Shown: positions 18,444 through 27,158 of the stretch, one piece after another
Numbering within the stretch: the stretch's first letter is position 1
Layout of the letters: every line of letters begins with the position of its first letter
DNA from: Luteibacter sp. OK325
GTDB taxonomy: Bacteria > Pseudomonadota > Gammaproteobacteria > Xanthomonadales > Rhodanobacteraceae
NCBI RefSeq assembly: GCF_003050935.1
Contig: NZ_QAOX01000001.1
Location: 744,001 to 808,000 of the forward strand
Direction of reading: 5' to 3'
Length of the DNA stretch: 64,000 nucleotides
The notes under the pieces: model-generated
Told to the model about the DNA's origin: nothing
The model's input: the letters and a program-made list of their open reading frames with translations, nothing else
Databases searched by the model: none
Program-made: the position numbers and the translations under genes

Positions 18444-19592
18444 ATGATCGACCCAAAATGGATCTGGCAACACGCTGACTGGCCTGCCTTTCGCTGGCAT
18501 GGCGACCGCGTGCCCGCACTTCTGCGGGCCTGCCAGCTCGCCCAGGGACGCCTGCTGGGAGCGGTAGATTCCGCCGGCACCGAGGCCGGCCTCGAGACCG
18601 AACTGGATGCCCTGCTGCAGAACATCGTCACGTCCTCGGCCATCGAGGGCGAGGAACTGAACGCGGGTTCGGTACGCTCTTCGTTGGCGAAGCGGCTGGG
18701 CGTCGACGGGGACGCGGATGGACGCCGCACGCCACGCAGCGAAGGCCTCGCCGAGCTGATGGTGGACGCGACGCAGCACTATGCCAGCCCACTCGATCTC
18801 CCGCGGCTGTTCCACTGGCACCGCCTGCTGTTTCCTGCCGAGGAAACGCTGCTACCCGTGCGCATTCGCGTCGGCGAACTTCGCGGCGACGAACCCATGC
18901 AGGTCGTATCCGGCCGCCTCGACAAACCGACCGTGCATTTCGAAGCGCCGCCACGCGCCGGCCTCGACACGCAAGTCGACACGTTTCTCGCCTGGTTCGA
19001 CTCCAGTGCGAAGGCGTCCACGCTGGATCCCCTCCTGCGCGCCGGCATCGCCCACTTCTGGTTCGTCACGCTGCATCCCTTCGACGATGGCAACGGACGC
19101 CTCACGCGTGCCATCACCGATCTTGCCTTGGCCCAGGCGGAACACCAGGCGATTCGCTTCTACACGATGTCGGCCAGCATCCTGGCCGATCGGTCGGGCT
19201 ACTACCGCGTGCTCGAAGAAAGCCAGAAGGGTGATCTCGACATCACGGCGTGGCTGTTGTGGTTTCTGCAGACCTTGCTCGACAGTCTCGAGCAGGCGTT
19301 GTTGCGCATCGACCGCGTGCTCGGCAAGGCGCGGTTCTGGCGTCAACACGGGGAGTACGTACTATCTGCCGAGCAGCGCAAGGTCATCAACAGGCTGCTT
19401 GACGGCGGGGAACGCGGCTTTGCCGATGGCATCAATGCTTCGCAGTATCAGGCGGTGGCCAAGGTATCCAAGGCCACGGCCACGCGTCACCTGGGCGATC
19501 TCACGGAGAAGGGTCTCCTGCGCCGGCTTCCCGGCGGCGGCCGCAGTACCCGCTATGAGATCGACTGGCCCGACGGGCGTGCCACACGATGA
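18444..19592 (+). CDS. Fic-domain protein with DUF4172-like N-terminus and C-terminal winged helix
   Basis: The start is taken at the ATG at 18444 (MIDPKWIWQHADWPAF; GAGG upstream), giving 382 residues. The frame is open from 18360, but that part is the inverted-repeat block. N-terminal DUF4172-like domain; inhibitory helix motif TSSAIEGE at ~63-70; Fic active site HPFDDGNGRLTR at 211-222, intact; C-terminal winged helix about 310-375 (SKATATRHLGDLTEKGLL). Such enzymes AMPylate target proteins and can self-regulate transcription. It is unexpected inside this operon: its stop overlaps btuC in ATGA, so it is translationally linked to B12 uptake. Confidence 0.9.
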   Translation: MIDPKWIWQHADWPAFRWHGDRVPALLRACQLAQGRLLGAVDSAGTEAGLETELDALLQNIVTSSAIEGEELNAGSVRSSLAKRLGVDGDADGRRTPRSEGLAELMVDATQHYASPLDLPRLFHWHRLLFPAEETLLPVRIRVGELRGDEPMQVVSGRLDKPTVHFEAPPRAGLDTQVDTFLAWFDSSAKASTLDPLLRAGIAHFWFVTLHPFDDGNGRLTRAITDLALAQAEHQAIRFYTMSASILADRSGYYRVLEESQKGDLDITAWLLWFLQTLLDSLEQALLRIDRVLGKARFWRQHGEYVLSAEQRKVINRLLDGGERGFADGINASQYQAVAKVSKATATRHLGDLTEKGLLRRLPGGGRSTRYEIDWPDGRATR

Positions 19593-20593
19593 TGACGACA
19601 TTCGGATCGGCGGTCCGCCTATGGCTTGGCATGCTGATCGTCAGCCTTGCCGCCGTGCTGGCTTCGGTGCTGCTCGGTGGCGGTGACTCGACCGTCGCGG
19701 CATCGTGGCAGGGCCTGGTGTCTTCGGCCGATACGCCGATGCACTCGATCATCTGGGAACTGCGCCTGCCCCGCTCGATCGCTGCATACGGCGTGGGCGG
19801 CCTGTTGGCGATGTCGGGTTGCCTGATGCAGATCCTGGTGCGCAACCCGCTGGCGGATCCCTACACGCTCGGCCTCTCCGGCGGCGCTTCCGTCGGCGCC
19901 CTCGGTGCGATGCTCGGCGGCCTGGGTGCGGTGCTCACGGCGGCGGGTGCGGCATCGGGGGCCTTGATTGCCTGCCTGGCCGTGTTCGTGCTCGGCCATC
20001 GTGACCTCCTCTCGCGCCAGCGTGCGGCGCAGCGCGAAGACTCCACCGACTTGATCCTGATCGGCGTGATGCTGGCGTCCGGCTTCGGCGCCATCGTCAG
20101 CATGATGCTGGTGCTGGCACCGGACAAGAACCTGCGCGGCATGCTGTTCTGGATGATGGGCGACCTCAGCGGTGTCGCCAACCCGCTGCTTCCCGTCATC
20201 GCGTTGCTCCTTGGCGTGTTGTTTGTCGTACCGCTCGGGCGACAGCTGAACCTGCTCGGCCGCGGCGAAGAATCCGCAAGCGCGCTGGGTGTACGCCCCA
20301 ACGTGGTGAAGTCTGCGATCTTCGTCATCGCCTCGCTGGCGACGGCCGTGGCGGTGACCACGGCCGGCACGGTGGGATTCGTTGGCCTGGTGGTGCCGCA
20401 TGCCCTGCGCCGGGTCATCGGCAACGACCAACGTGTACTGATTCCCGCGTGCGCCATCGGCGGCGGCATCGTGGTCGTCGTAGCCGATACGATCTCGCGC
20501 ATTGTGGCCGATCCCATCCAGTTGCCGGTCGGTGCGGTCATGGCGGTGATCGGCGTGCCGACCTTCATGTTCCTGCTGGTGAAACGCCGATGA
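19589..20593 (+). CDS. btuC: vitamin B12 ABC importer permease (BtuC/FecCD family)
   Basis: 334 residues with about ten hydrophobic helices. The family signatures LRLPRSIAAYGVGGLLAMSG, QILVRNPLADPYTLGLSGGA and GTVGFVGLVVPHALRR are all present. FecCD permeases import cobalamin or siderophores. The cobalamin riboswitch upstream and the BtuF-like protein downstream favour B12, though heme or siderophore use cannot be excluded from the permease alone. ATGA overlaps on both sides. Confidence 0.85.
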   Translation: MMTTFGSAVRLWLGMLIVSLAAVLASVLLGGGDSTVAASWQGLVSSADTPMHSIIWELRLPRSIAAYGVGGLLAMSGCLMQILVRNPLADPYTLGLSGGASVGALGAMLGGLGAVLTAAGAASGALIACLAVFVLGHRDLLSRQRAAQREDSTDLILIGVMLASGFGAIVSMMLVLAPDKNLRGMLFWMMGDLSGVANPLLPVIALLLGVLFVVPLGRQLNLLGRGEESASALGVRPNVVKSAIFVIASLATAVAVTTAGTVGFVGLVVPHALRRVIGNDQRVLIPACAIGGGIVVVVADTISRIVADPIQLPVGAVMAVIGVPTFMFLLVKRR

Positions 20594-21378
20594 GCAGCGT
20601 TCTCGCCACCGAAGCCATCAGCCTGTCCATACGTGATCGGCTGCTCGTGCGCGAGCTGAGCATGCGCGTCGAGCCAGGCCAGGTCTGGTGCGTACTGGGG
20701 CCGAACGGCGCAGGGAAATCGACCCTGCTGCGCACGCTAGCCGGCTTGCGTGACCCCGACCACGGTCGCGTTGCCCTGGGTGGACGCGACATCGCCAGCT
20801 ACCGCCCGATCGAACTCGCGCGCCTGCGCGGATTCCTGCCCCAATCCATCGTCGACGCCTTCAGCCTCACCGTGATGGAAGCGGTGATCGCCGCACGCCA
20901 TCCGCGCCTGCCGTTCTGGGCATGGGGTGACGAGGATCTCGAACCTGCACAGCGCGCCCTGCGTACCTTCGAACTCGAGTCGCTGGCGGAACGCGATGTC
21001 ACCACGTTGTCCGGCGGCGAACGCCAGCGCGTGAACATCGCAGCGCTATTCACCCAGAATGTCGATGTGATGCTCCTGGACGAACCCCTGTCGTCGCTGG
21101 ACCTTCATCACCAGATGAAGACGCTGCATGAATTGCTGCACACGGCGGCGCACGACGGGAAATCCGTGGTGTATACCGTGCACGACATCAACCTGGCCTT
21201 CCAGCATGCAACGCATGCCGTGCTTCTGGACGGCAACGGTGGCGCGCTCGCCGGTCTGAAAGACGACGTGATCACCAGCGATCACCTGTCGGCGGCATTC
21301 CACCATCCTATCCACGGCGTCACGCTCGACGGGGAACGCTTCTTCCGCGCCGGACGCCTCAACGGACTCTCCCCATGA
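20590..21378 (+). CDS. btuD: B12 ABC importer ATPase
   Basis: 262 residues from the ATG at 20590 (ATGA overlap with btuC). Walker A GPNGAGKST at 37-45, Q-loop near FLPQSIVDAF, signature LSGGERQRVNIAALF, Walker B VMLLDEPLSSLDLHH and the switch His in VYTVHDINLAFQHATH. It is the cytoplasmic ATPase of the FecCD-type importer. The frame is also open upstream, antisense to nothing useful; the overlap decides the start. Confidence 0.88.
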   Translation: MSSVLATEAISLSIRDRLLVRELSMRVEPGQVWCVLGPNGAGKSTLLRTLAGLRDPDHGRVALGGRDIASYRPIELARLRGFLPQSIVDAFSLTVMEAVIAARHPRLPFWAWGDEDLEPAQRALRTFELESLAERDVTTLSGGERQRVNIAALFTQNVDVMLLDEPLSSLDLHHQMKTLHELLHTAAHDGKSVVYTVHDINLAFQHATHAVLLDGNGGALAGLKDDVITSDHLSAAFHHPIHGVTLDGERFFRAGRLNGLSP

Positions 21379-22244
21379 TTCGCCGTTTCGCCCTGCTCGC
21401 GCTTCTCATGACGGGCACCGCCAGCGCCGCCGTTACCGTGACCGACGACGCGGGTCGCGTCGTGACCCTGAAGGCGCCGGCGCATCGCATCGTCAGTCTT
21501 GCCCCGAACATTACCGATGCGCTGTTCGCCGCCGGCGCCGGGGCCTATGTCGTGGGGACGTCGCGCTTCAGCGATCACCCGGCCGAAGCGAAGAAGGTAA
21601 CCATCGTCGGCGATGCCACGATGATCGACCTGGAGCGGATCGTTGGCCTGAAGCCGGATGTCATCGTCGTCTGGCGCAGCGGTACGCCGGCTGCGCAGGT
21701 GGAAAAGTTGAGCCGGCTCGGCATCCCGATCTTCTATTCGGAAACGACGCGGCTTGCCGATGTCGCCCCGGCGACCCGGCGCTTCGGCACGCTGGCCGGC
21801 ACCCAGGAACAAGCCGACCGGAACGCCGCCGCGTTCGACGCCTCGCTGGCAAGGCTTCGCAGCGACTATGCCGGCAAGGCGCGGTTGAAGGTGTTCTATC
21901 AGATTTGGGACCGCCCCCTCATGACCATCGGCCGCGCACAGATTATCGACGACGCGCTGGATCTCTGCGGTGGCGACAACATCTTCGCCGACCTCTCGCA
22001 GGCGGCTCCCACCGTCACCCGCGAGGCCGTGCTGGCACGTGACCCCGACGTCATCATCGGCGGTGACGGCGGCCGCGATGCACTGGCCAGCTGGCGCCAG
22101 AGCGGGTTCCTCCGCGCCGTGAAGCACGACAACGTGATCACCATCGACGCCCCGACCCTCGCCCTGCCCTCGGCCTCGATCCTCGCCAGCGTGGATCTGC
22201 TCTGCCACACGCTGGACGAAGCCCGCGCGCGAAACCAGCACTGA
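21375..22244 (+). CDS. btuF: periplasmic cobalamin-binding protein
   Basis: 289 residues with a cleavable signal (MIRRFALLALLMTGTASAA). Class III helical-backbone binding protein: VTDDAGRVVTLKAPAHRIVS, then LAPNITDALFAAGAG and VGTSRFSDHPAEA, all typical of BtuF/TroA-like proteins. It delivers cobalamin to BtuC. ATGA overlap with btuD. It is the last gene of the riboswitch-led run; no btuB outer-membrane receptor is present in the operon. Confidence 0.85.
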   Translation: MIRRFALLALLMTGTASAAVTVTDDAGRVVTLKAPAHRIVSLAPNITDALFAAGAGAYVVGTSRFSDHPAEAKKVTIVGDATMIDLERIVGLKPDVIVVWRSGTPAAQVEKLSRLGIPIFYSETTRLADVAPATRRFGTLAGTQEQADRNAAAFDASLARLRSDYAGKARLKVFYQIWDRPLMTIGRAQIIDDALDLCGGDNIFADLSQAAPTVTREAVLARDPDVIIGGDGGRDALASWRQSGFLRAVKHDNVITIDAPTLALPSASILASVDLLCHTLDEARARNQH

Positions 22245-22264
22245 CCAGTGACACGGTGGCGCCT

Positions 22265-24175
22265 TCAGGGCTTCGCGGCGGTGGCTCCCGGCGGCAAACG
22301 ATAGCGCTGCTGAGCGTATGCCCAGCTCGGCCACAGCGCGTGCGCCAGCGCTTCTTTCTCCAGCGTCGGGTCGATCGATACCGGATCGAACTTCTCGCCG
22401 TCGATCAGGTAGTGATACTGCGCCGCCGGCTGATTCGGCCGGAGCACGATGAGGCGATCGCCCTTGAGGTAACCGTAGTTGTCGCCGTACTGCATGATGG
22501 CGCGGTCCGGGTAGCGCTGGGTCAGGTCGGCGCCGAGCATCGGATGCTCGCTGCTGATGCCGATGAGCGAAAGCAGGGTGGGCGCAAGGTCGACCTGGCT
22601 GACGATGTGGTCGTCCTTCTTCACCGGCACGCCGGCGCCGAGGATCAGCGCGGGAATGTGGAAATGGGTGACCGGCACCAGGTTGGCGCCGAACACGCGT
22701 GCATCGTGGTCCGCGACGATCAGGAACACCGTGTGGTCCCAGTACGGCGACTGCTTCGCGCGGTCGAAGAAGCGACCGATCGACCAGTCCGCATAGCGCA
22801 CCGCATTGGCGTTGCTGGCGGGCTCGCCTTCCGGCGTGATCCGGCCTTTCGGATACTCCCACGGGGTGTGGTTCGAGACGGAGAAGGCCACCGTGAGCGT
22901 CGGCTTGTCACTGTCGTCCATCAACCGCTGGTGCAGCTCGTTGAACATGTCCTCGTCGGACGCACCCCAGGAACCGATGAAGCCCGGCTTGGTCTTGAAG
23001 CTCGCGCTGTCGACCACTTCGTTGAAACCGTTGCCGAAGAAGAACGAACGCATGTTGTCGAAGTGCGCTTCTCCGCCGTAGAGGAAGCGCGTGTGGTAAC
23101 CGAAGGTGTCGAGCAAGGCACCGAGGGTGAAGAAGTCGCGCTGGCTGCGCGGCAGCTTGAGCACGGCCTCGGCCGGCGTCGGCAGGAAACCCGTGGTGAC
23201 GGCTTCGAGACCGCGCGCGGAGCGCGTACCGGTGGCGTAGGTGCGGGTCAGCCACCAGCCTTCGTTGGAAAGCTTGTCCAGTTCGGGTGTGTAACCGTCG
23301 CCACCGAGACTGCCGACGAACTGCGCACCCAGGCTTTCCTCGAGGATGATCACCAGGTTGTACGGTTTGTCGCCCTTTCGCGTGGCCTGCTGGCGATGCA
23401 GGCTGGGATAAGTGGCATCGAGCGGCGGGCCGTCCAGACCAGCCGCCCGGCGCACGATCGACTGCATCTCGTCATCGGGCAATTTGCCGTAGACCGCCGA
23501 TGCGGAGCGCTCGTTGCCCAGCGCGATCGCCGCGTTGAGTACGTTGTAGAGCGAGTTCAACGGAAGGGTGTTGACCATCGCGTCGTTGGTGAAGGCGACC
23601 TGCGAGGCGTTGAGCGGACGATGTTGCAGGGTGCCGCGGCCAGCAAGGAAGAGCACGGCGAACAGGACCACGGTGGCCACGGGGCGCATCCAGCCGCGCA
23701 CGGGAGCGCGATCGGGTTGCCGCGTCGGCAGCAGGCGGAAACCGAGCCAGCCGATCAGTGCGAACGCCACCAGACCCGCGGCGACGGACAGCTTGTAGCC
23801 GTTCCACAGCATGGAGGCTACTTCGTGTGGGCTGGTCAGGTACTCGAAATACAGGCGGTTCGGACGCGTGTCGTATTCGACGATGAACTGCGGTGTCGAG
23901 ACTTCCAGCAGGACGAAGGCCAGCCACCAGAAGCGCAACCACCATGCCGCGATGCGGGTGGGCCATGCCCGGTGTCCGAGCCAGGGCGACAGCAGTGCGG
24001 GCAGGGCGACGATCATCGCGATGAGCGAGAGGTCGATGCGCCAGCCACCCAGCAGCACCGGCCAGAGGCCACCGCCGTCGTGGACGCGCGACCATTGCCA
24101 CACGGACAGGCCGACGCGGGAAAGCGTCAGGAAGACGAGGGCGGCAACGATGAAACGCCAGGTGAGCTTGCGCAC
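22265..24175 (-). CDS. LTA-synthase-family membrane phosphoglycerol transferase / sulfatase-fold protein
   Basis: 636 residues, GTG start at 24175. Five N-terminal membrane helices (to about 190) are followed by a periplasmic alkaline-phosphatase/sulfatase domain: YNLVIILEESLGAQFVGS (metal-binding Glu), YATGTRSARGLEAVTTGFLP with the nucleophile Thr region, and FLIVADHDARVFG with metal ligands. LtaS/OpgB-type enzymes move phosphoglycerol from lipids to a glycan such as osmoregulated periplasmic glucan. It is convergent with btuF and divergent from the YrbL-like gene. Confidence 0.85.
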   Translation of the reverse strand: MRKLTWRFIVAALVFLTLSRVGLSVWQWSRVHDGGGLWPVLLGGWRIDLSLIAMIVALPALLSPWLGHRAWPTRIAAWWLRFWWLAFVLLEVSTPQFIVEYDTRPNRLYFEYLTSPHEVASMLWNGYKLSVAAGLVAFALIGWLGFRLLPTRQPDRAPVRGWMRPVATVVLFAVLFLAGRGTLQHRPLNASQVAFTNDAMVNTLPLNSLYNVLNAAIALGNERSASAVYGKLPDDEMQSIVRRAAGLDGPPLDATYPSLHRQQATRKGDKPYNLVIILEESLGAQFVGSLGGDGYTPELDKLSNEGWWLTRTYATGTRSARGLEAVTTGFLPTPAEAVLKLPRSQRDFFTLGALLDTFGYHTRFLYGGEAHFDNMRSFFFGNGFNEVVDSASFKTKPGFIGSWGASDEDMFNELHQRLMDDSDKPTLTVAFSVSNHTPWEYPKGRITPEGEPASNANAVRYADWSIGRFFDRAKQSPYWDHTVFLIVADHDARVFGANLVPVTHFHIPALILGAGVPVKKDDHIVSQVDLAPTLLSLIGISSEHPMLGADLTQRYPDRAIMQYGDNYGYLKGDRLIVLRPNQPAAQYHYLIDGEKFDPVSIDPTLEKEALAHALWPSWAYAQQRYRLPPGATAAKP

Positions 24176-24271
24176 GATGGAGTATCCGGGCAGGTTACGA
24201 CCCGAAGACTTTACACTGTGCGCCCAAGAAACGACTTACAGCAGCCTTTCAGGCCCGCACGAGGACCGACG

Positions 24272-24892
24272 ATGTTCAGACTGGCCGACACCAAGCCGAT
24301 CGCCAATGGGCACATCCGCGAGGTGTACCAGCACCCGGACGACCCCGACCTGCTGATCAAGGTGATCACCAGCGCATCGATCGAAGAGCGCTGGAACCAG
24401 GCACCGTGGTATCGCCGAATTGCGCGCAGCGGGCCGTACAAGGACTTCGTGCGCGAGTTCAAGGAATACGTCACGAGTATCTACGTGGGCGCGTATGCAA
24501 CCTCGCCGCTGGCGCGCATCGTCGGCCTGGAGATGACCGACATCGGCATGGGGCAGATCGTGGAGAAGGTGCGTCGTCCGGACGGCCAGCTCGCGCCGAC
24601 GCTGCATGCCTGGGTCCAGGCCGAAGGCTTCACCGAGAAGACGCGGGTCGAGCTCGAGGAATTCTACGCTCGCCTGCTCAGCCACAATGTCATCGCCGCC
24701 GACCTGCATGCGTGGAACGTGGTGTATGGCGAGGACTCACGCGGTGGCCCGCGCCTGGTGATGATCGATGGCTTCGGCGAGAAGAACATCGTGCCGCACT
24801 GTTCGATGAATCGTGCGCACAATGCGTCGCGCACGAAGAAGAAGTACGAGCGCATGTTGAAGCGAACGATGGCCGAGGCGCCGAAGCGCTAG
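24272..24892 (+). CDS. YrbL-like kinase-fold protein
   Basis: 206 residues from the ATG at 24272 (GAGGACC upstream). The opening ANGHIREVYQHPDDPDLLIKV matches the first strands of a kinase-like fold. NVIAADLHAWNVVYGED resembles the catalytic HxDxxxxN loop, and LVMIDGFGEKN a DFG-like site, as in YrbL (PhoP-network) proteins. It lacks clear proof of kinase activity. It is convergent with the glycosyltransferase gene across a large palindrome array that probably terminates both. Confidence 0.75.
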   Translation: MFRLADTKPIANGHIREVYQHPDDPDLLIKVITSASIEERWNQAPWYRRIARSGPYKDFVREFKEYVTSIYVGAYATSPLARIVGLEMTDIGMGQIVEKVRRPDGQLAPTLHAWVQAEGFTEKTRVELEEFYARLLSHNVIAADLHAWNVVYGEDSRGGPRLVMIDGFGEKNIVPHCSMNRAHNASRTKKKYERMLKRTMAEAPKR

Positions 24893-24893
24893 G

Positions 24894-25231
24894 GCGTCGC
24901 CGCTGAAGCGGCTCCCACAGGGACAAAGAAAGCATCGCCGCTGAAGCGGCTCCCACAGGGGCAAAGAAAGCATCGCCGCTGAAGCGGCTCCCACAGGGGC
25001 AAAGAAAGCATCGCCGCTGAAGCGGCTCCCACAGGGGCAAAGAAAGCATCGCCGCTGAAGCGGCTCCCACAGGGGCAAAGAAAGCATCGCCGCTGAAGCG
25101 GCTCCCACAGGGGCAAAGAAAGCATCGCCGCTGAAGCGGCTCCCACAGGGGCAAAGAAAGCATCGCCGCTGAAGCGGCTCCCACAAGGAGCAGGCGGTCG
25201 CTCCTTGTGGGAGCCGCTTCAGCGGCGATGC
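24894..25231. repeat. tandem array of eight 38-bp units carrying the extragenic palindrome, capped by an inverted copy
   Basis: Eight units start every 38 bases from 24894 to 25160. Each is a GCATCGCCGCTGAAGCGGCT-type palindrome (25 bases) plus a 13-base linker AGGGGCAAAGAAA. The last unit forms a perfect 32-bp inverted repeat with the opposed copy at 25200-25231 around an 8-base loop. It fills the gap between two convergent genes, so it can act as a bidirectional terminator. Linkers are nearly identical, so this is not a CRISPR. Confidence 0.93.
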
Positions 25232-25233
25232 TC

Positions 25234-26958
25234 TTATTCCTCCAACACCGGCGCCAGCGGCAAAGCCTCCGGCACGCACCCCGCCCGACTCCCATCCCCC
25301 GGCAACAACGCCGAGCGCACGCGATTGGCAAGGCCCATATCCACGACCTTCTCGCGAATCACGCAGCTATCCAGCGCGTCCTCGTTGAGAAGAATCCAGC
25401 GATGCGTCGGATCAATGCGCTGCCACGCACGGGCGTCGGCCATCTGCAATGCGGCGTCGCGCGTGAAGCCAAACTCGGCCACGGGGCGTCGCGCCTGGTA
25501 AAGCACTTCCTCTCGCCACGAGACCAGGGCGAGCTGGCCGTCCGGACCAATGCGCGCATCGGCCTCGCTCATCAGCTGGGTGGCGGACTGGTTGGCATTG
25601 AGCAACGGATACGTCGCGACCGGCCAGACGATCCACGCAAGACCGACACCGAGCATGAGAGCGAGGGCGCCGCGCCGCGGACGGTACACCGCGGCGGCCA
25701 GCAGAAAGGCGACGCCGACCGCGACGACGCACAGCCACAGCGACTGACCGTTATCGGGCAGTTCGTAGCCCGCGGCGATGCGCCGCGCCGCCTTCGGCGC
25801 GGCCATCCAGGCCCAGGTGCCAACACTGGCGAACACCACGCCCGATGCCACCGTGATGCCGAAAGCCAGCCTCGGCAGCCAGCGCGTTTTCATCAGGTCG
25901 CCGAGGTAAGGCGCCATGGCCAGGGCCAGCATCGGCAGGCCCGGCAGGATGTAGATCGCGCGTTTGCCGCTGGGGATGGAAAAGAACACCAGCACCAGCA
26001 CGAACCACACCAGCGGCATCCAGACACGTGGCTCGCGCAGGCGCAGCGCCTCCCGCCAGCGCGGGACGAGGAACGGGATCAACAGCCAGGTCGGCATCCA
26101 CAAACGCAGGATCACCAGCAGGAAGAACCACGGGTCTTCCTCGTGCATCCATGAGTTGGCGTACCGGTCGGCGGTCTGGTGAAAGAGGATGTCCTGCACG
26201 TACGCCAGGTACTCGGGCGTGCGCAACCCGTAGGCCGCGATCAGCATCGGTCCCAGCCAGACGGCGATCGCCAGCAGGAAGGCCACCGCCCCACCGGCCC
26301 AGCGCCAGCCGTCGCCCTGGGTCCGCGCGAGGCCCGGCCACTGCCGCATGCGCATTACGGCATAGGGGATAAGCATGAGCAACGCGATTACCCCTACGCC
26401 CTTGGTAATCACCCCAAGGCCGGCGGCGAAGCAACCCAGCCAGTACATCTTCCAGTCGGGACCACGCAGGCAGTGCAGCAGCAGGCCCGTGTTGGCCAGG
26501 GTGATCCAGAACAGCTCGAGCGGGTCGATCTGGCCGTGCTTGACCACGTCGACAAAGGCCATCGTCGTCAGCACGATAGCCGCCGCGTGGAGGCCGACCC
26601 GTGCGTTCCACAGGCGACGGCCCAGATAGGCGACCAGGGCCAGGGTGCCCAGCCCGGAGAAGAGCGATGTCAGCAGGAACGCGCCACGCCAGCCGCCTGT
26701 GAGCCACATCCAGACCGCCTCGGTCCACATAAGCATGGGCGGCTTGTCGGCATAGAGTTCCGTGCCCCGGTGTGGGAAGAGCCACTGGCCGGATTCGAGC
26801 ATCTGCCGGGCGACCAGGGCAAAGCGTGGCTCGTCCGGCGGCCAGGGGTCGCGCATGCCGATACCGGCCGCTAGCACCACCAGGGCGAAGAGCATGAACC
26901 AGCCGAACTCGCGGCGAAGGGATCGTTCGTCGGGGGAGGTCATCAAACAAAGGGGCAT
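25234..26958 (-). CDS. ArnT-like family 39 glycosyltransferase
   Basis: 574 residues (569 if the ATG at 26943 is used; neither start has a clear SD). Integral membrane protein with about 12 helices. RDPWPPDEPRFALVARQML after the first helix is the conserved periplasmic loop of PMT/ArnT enzymes, with the catalytic Asp in the DEPR motif. YADKPPMLMW and KHGQIDPLELFW are further family blocks. It would transfer a sugar from a polyprenyl phosphate carrier to lipid A or another envelope acceptor; the donor is unknown. The stop is adjacent to the palindrome array. Confidence 0.88.
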   Translation of the reverse strand: MPLCLMTSPDERSLRREFGWFMLFALVVLAAGIGMRDPWPPDEPRFALVARQMLESGQWLFPHRGTELYADKPPMLMWTEAVWMWLTGGWRGAFLLTSLFSGLGTLALVAYLGRRLWNARVGLHAAAIVLTTMAFVDVVKHGQIDPLELFWITLANTGLLLHCLRGPDWKMYWLGCFAAGLGVITKGVGVIALLMLIPYAVMRMRQWPGLARTQGDGWRWAGGAVAFLLAIAVWLGPMLIAAYGLRTPEYLAYVQDILFHQTADRYANSWMHEEDPWFFLLVILRLWMPTWLLIPFLVPRWREALRLREPRVWMPLVWFVLVLVFFSIPSGKRAIYILPGLPMLALAMAPYLGDLMKTRWLPRLAFGITVASGVVFASVGTWAWMAAPKAARRIAAGYELPDNGQSLWLCVVAVGVAFLLAAAVYRPRRGALALMLGVGLAWIVWPVATYPLLNANQSATQLMSEADARIGPDGQLALVSWREEVLYQARRPVAEFGFTRDAALQMADARAWQRIDPTHRWILLNEDALDSCVIREKVVDMGLANRVRSALLPGDGSRAGCVPEALPLAPVLEE

Positions 26959-27158
26959 TGCCAGGTCGGTCCCCGATGCTAGTCGAGGCGGCTGACAGGT
27001 CCCTTACAACCGACGGAAGGGTATTGGGCCATTCCCATTTCAATTTTCCGGGGCTGGCACGTCTAGGGTGTTCGCCGGTGCGGAAATCGGCGCTCGTTCT
27101 GCCCGTACGGGCGTCGATTTCCCACCGTGCGAACCTATAGTGAACCCTTCTCAGCCTC

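Noticed and set aside
22256-24271. Long plus-strand frame antisense to the LTA-synthase-like gene
   Set aside because: Its composition is an Arg/Val/Glu/His shadow of the minus-strand protein; only the end from 24272 (YrbL-like) is real.
24894-25231. CRISPR array
   Set aside because: The units are contiguous palindromes with nearly identical 13-base linkers, there are no diverse spacers and no cas genes.
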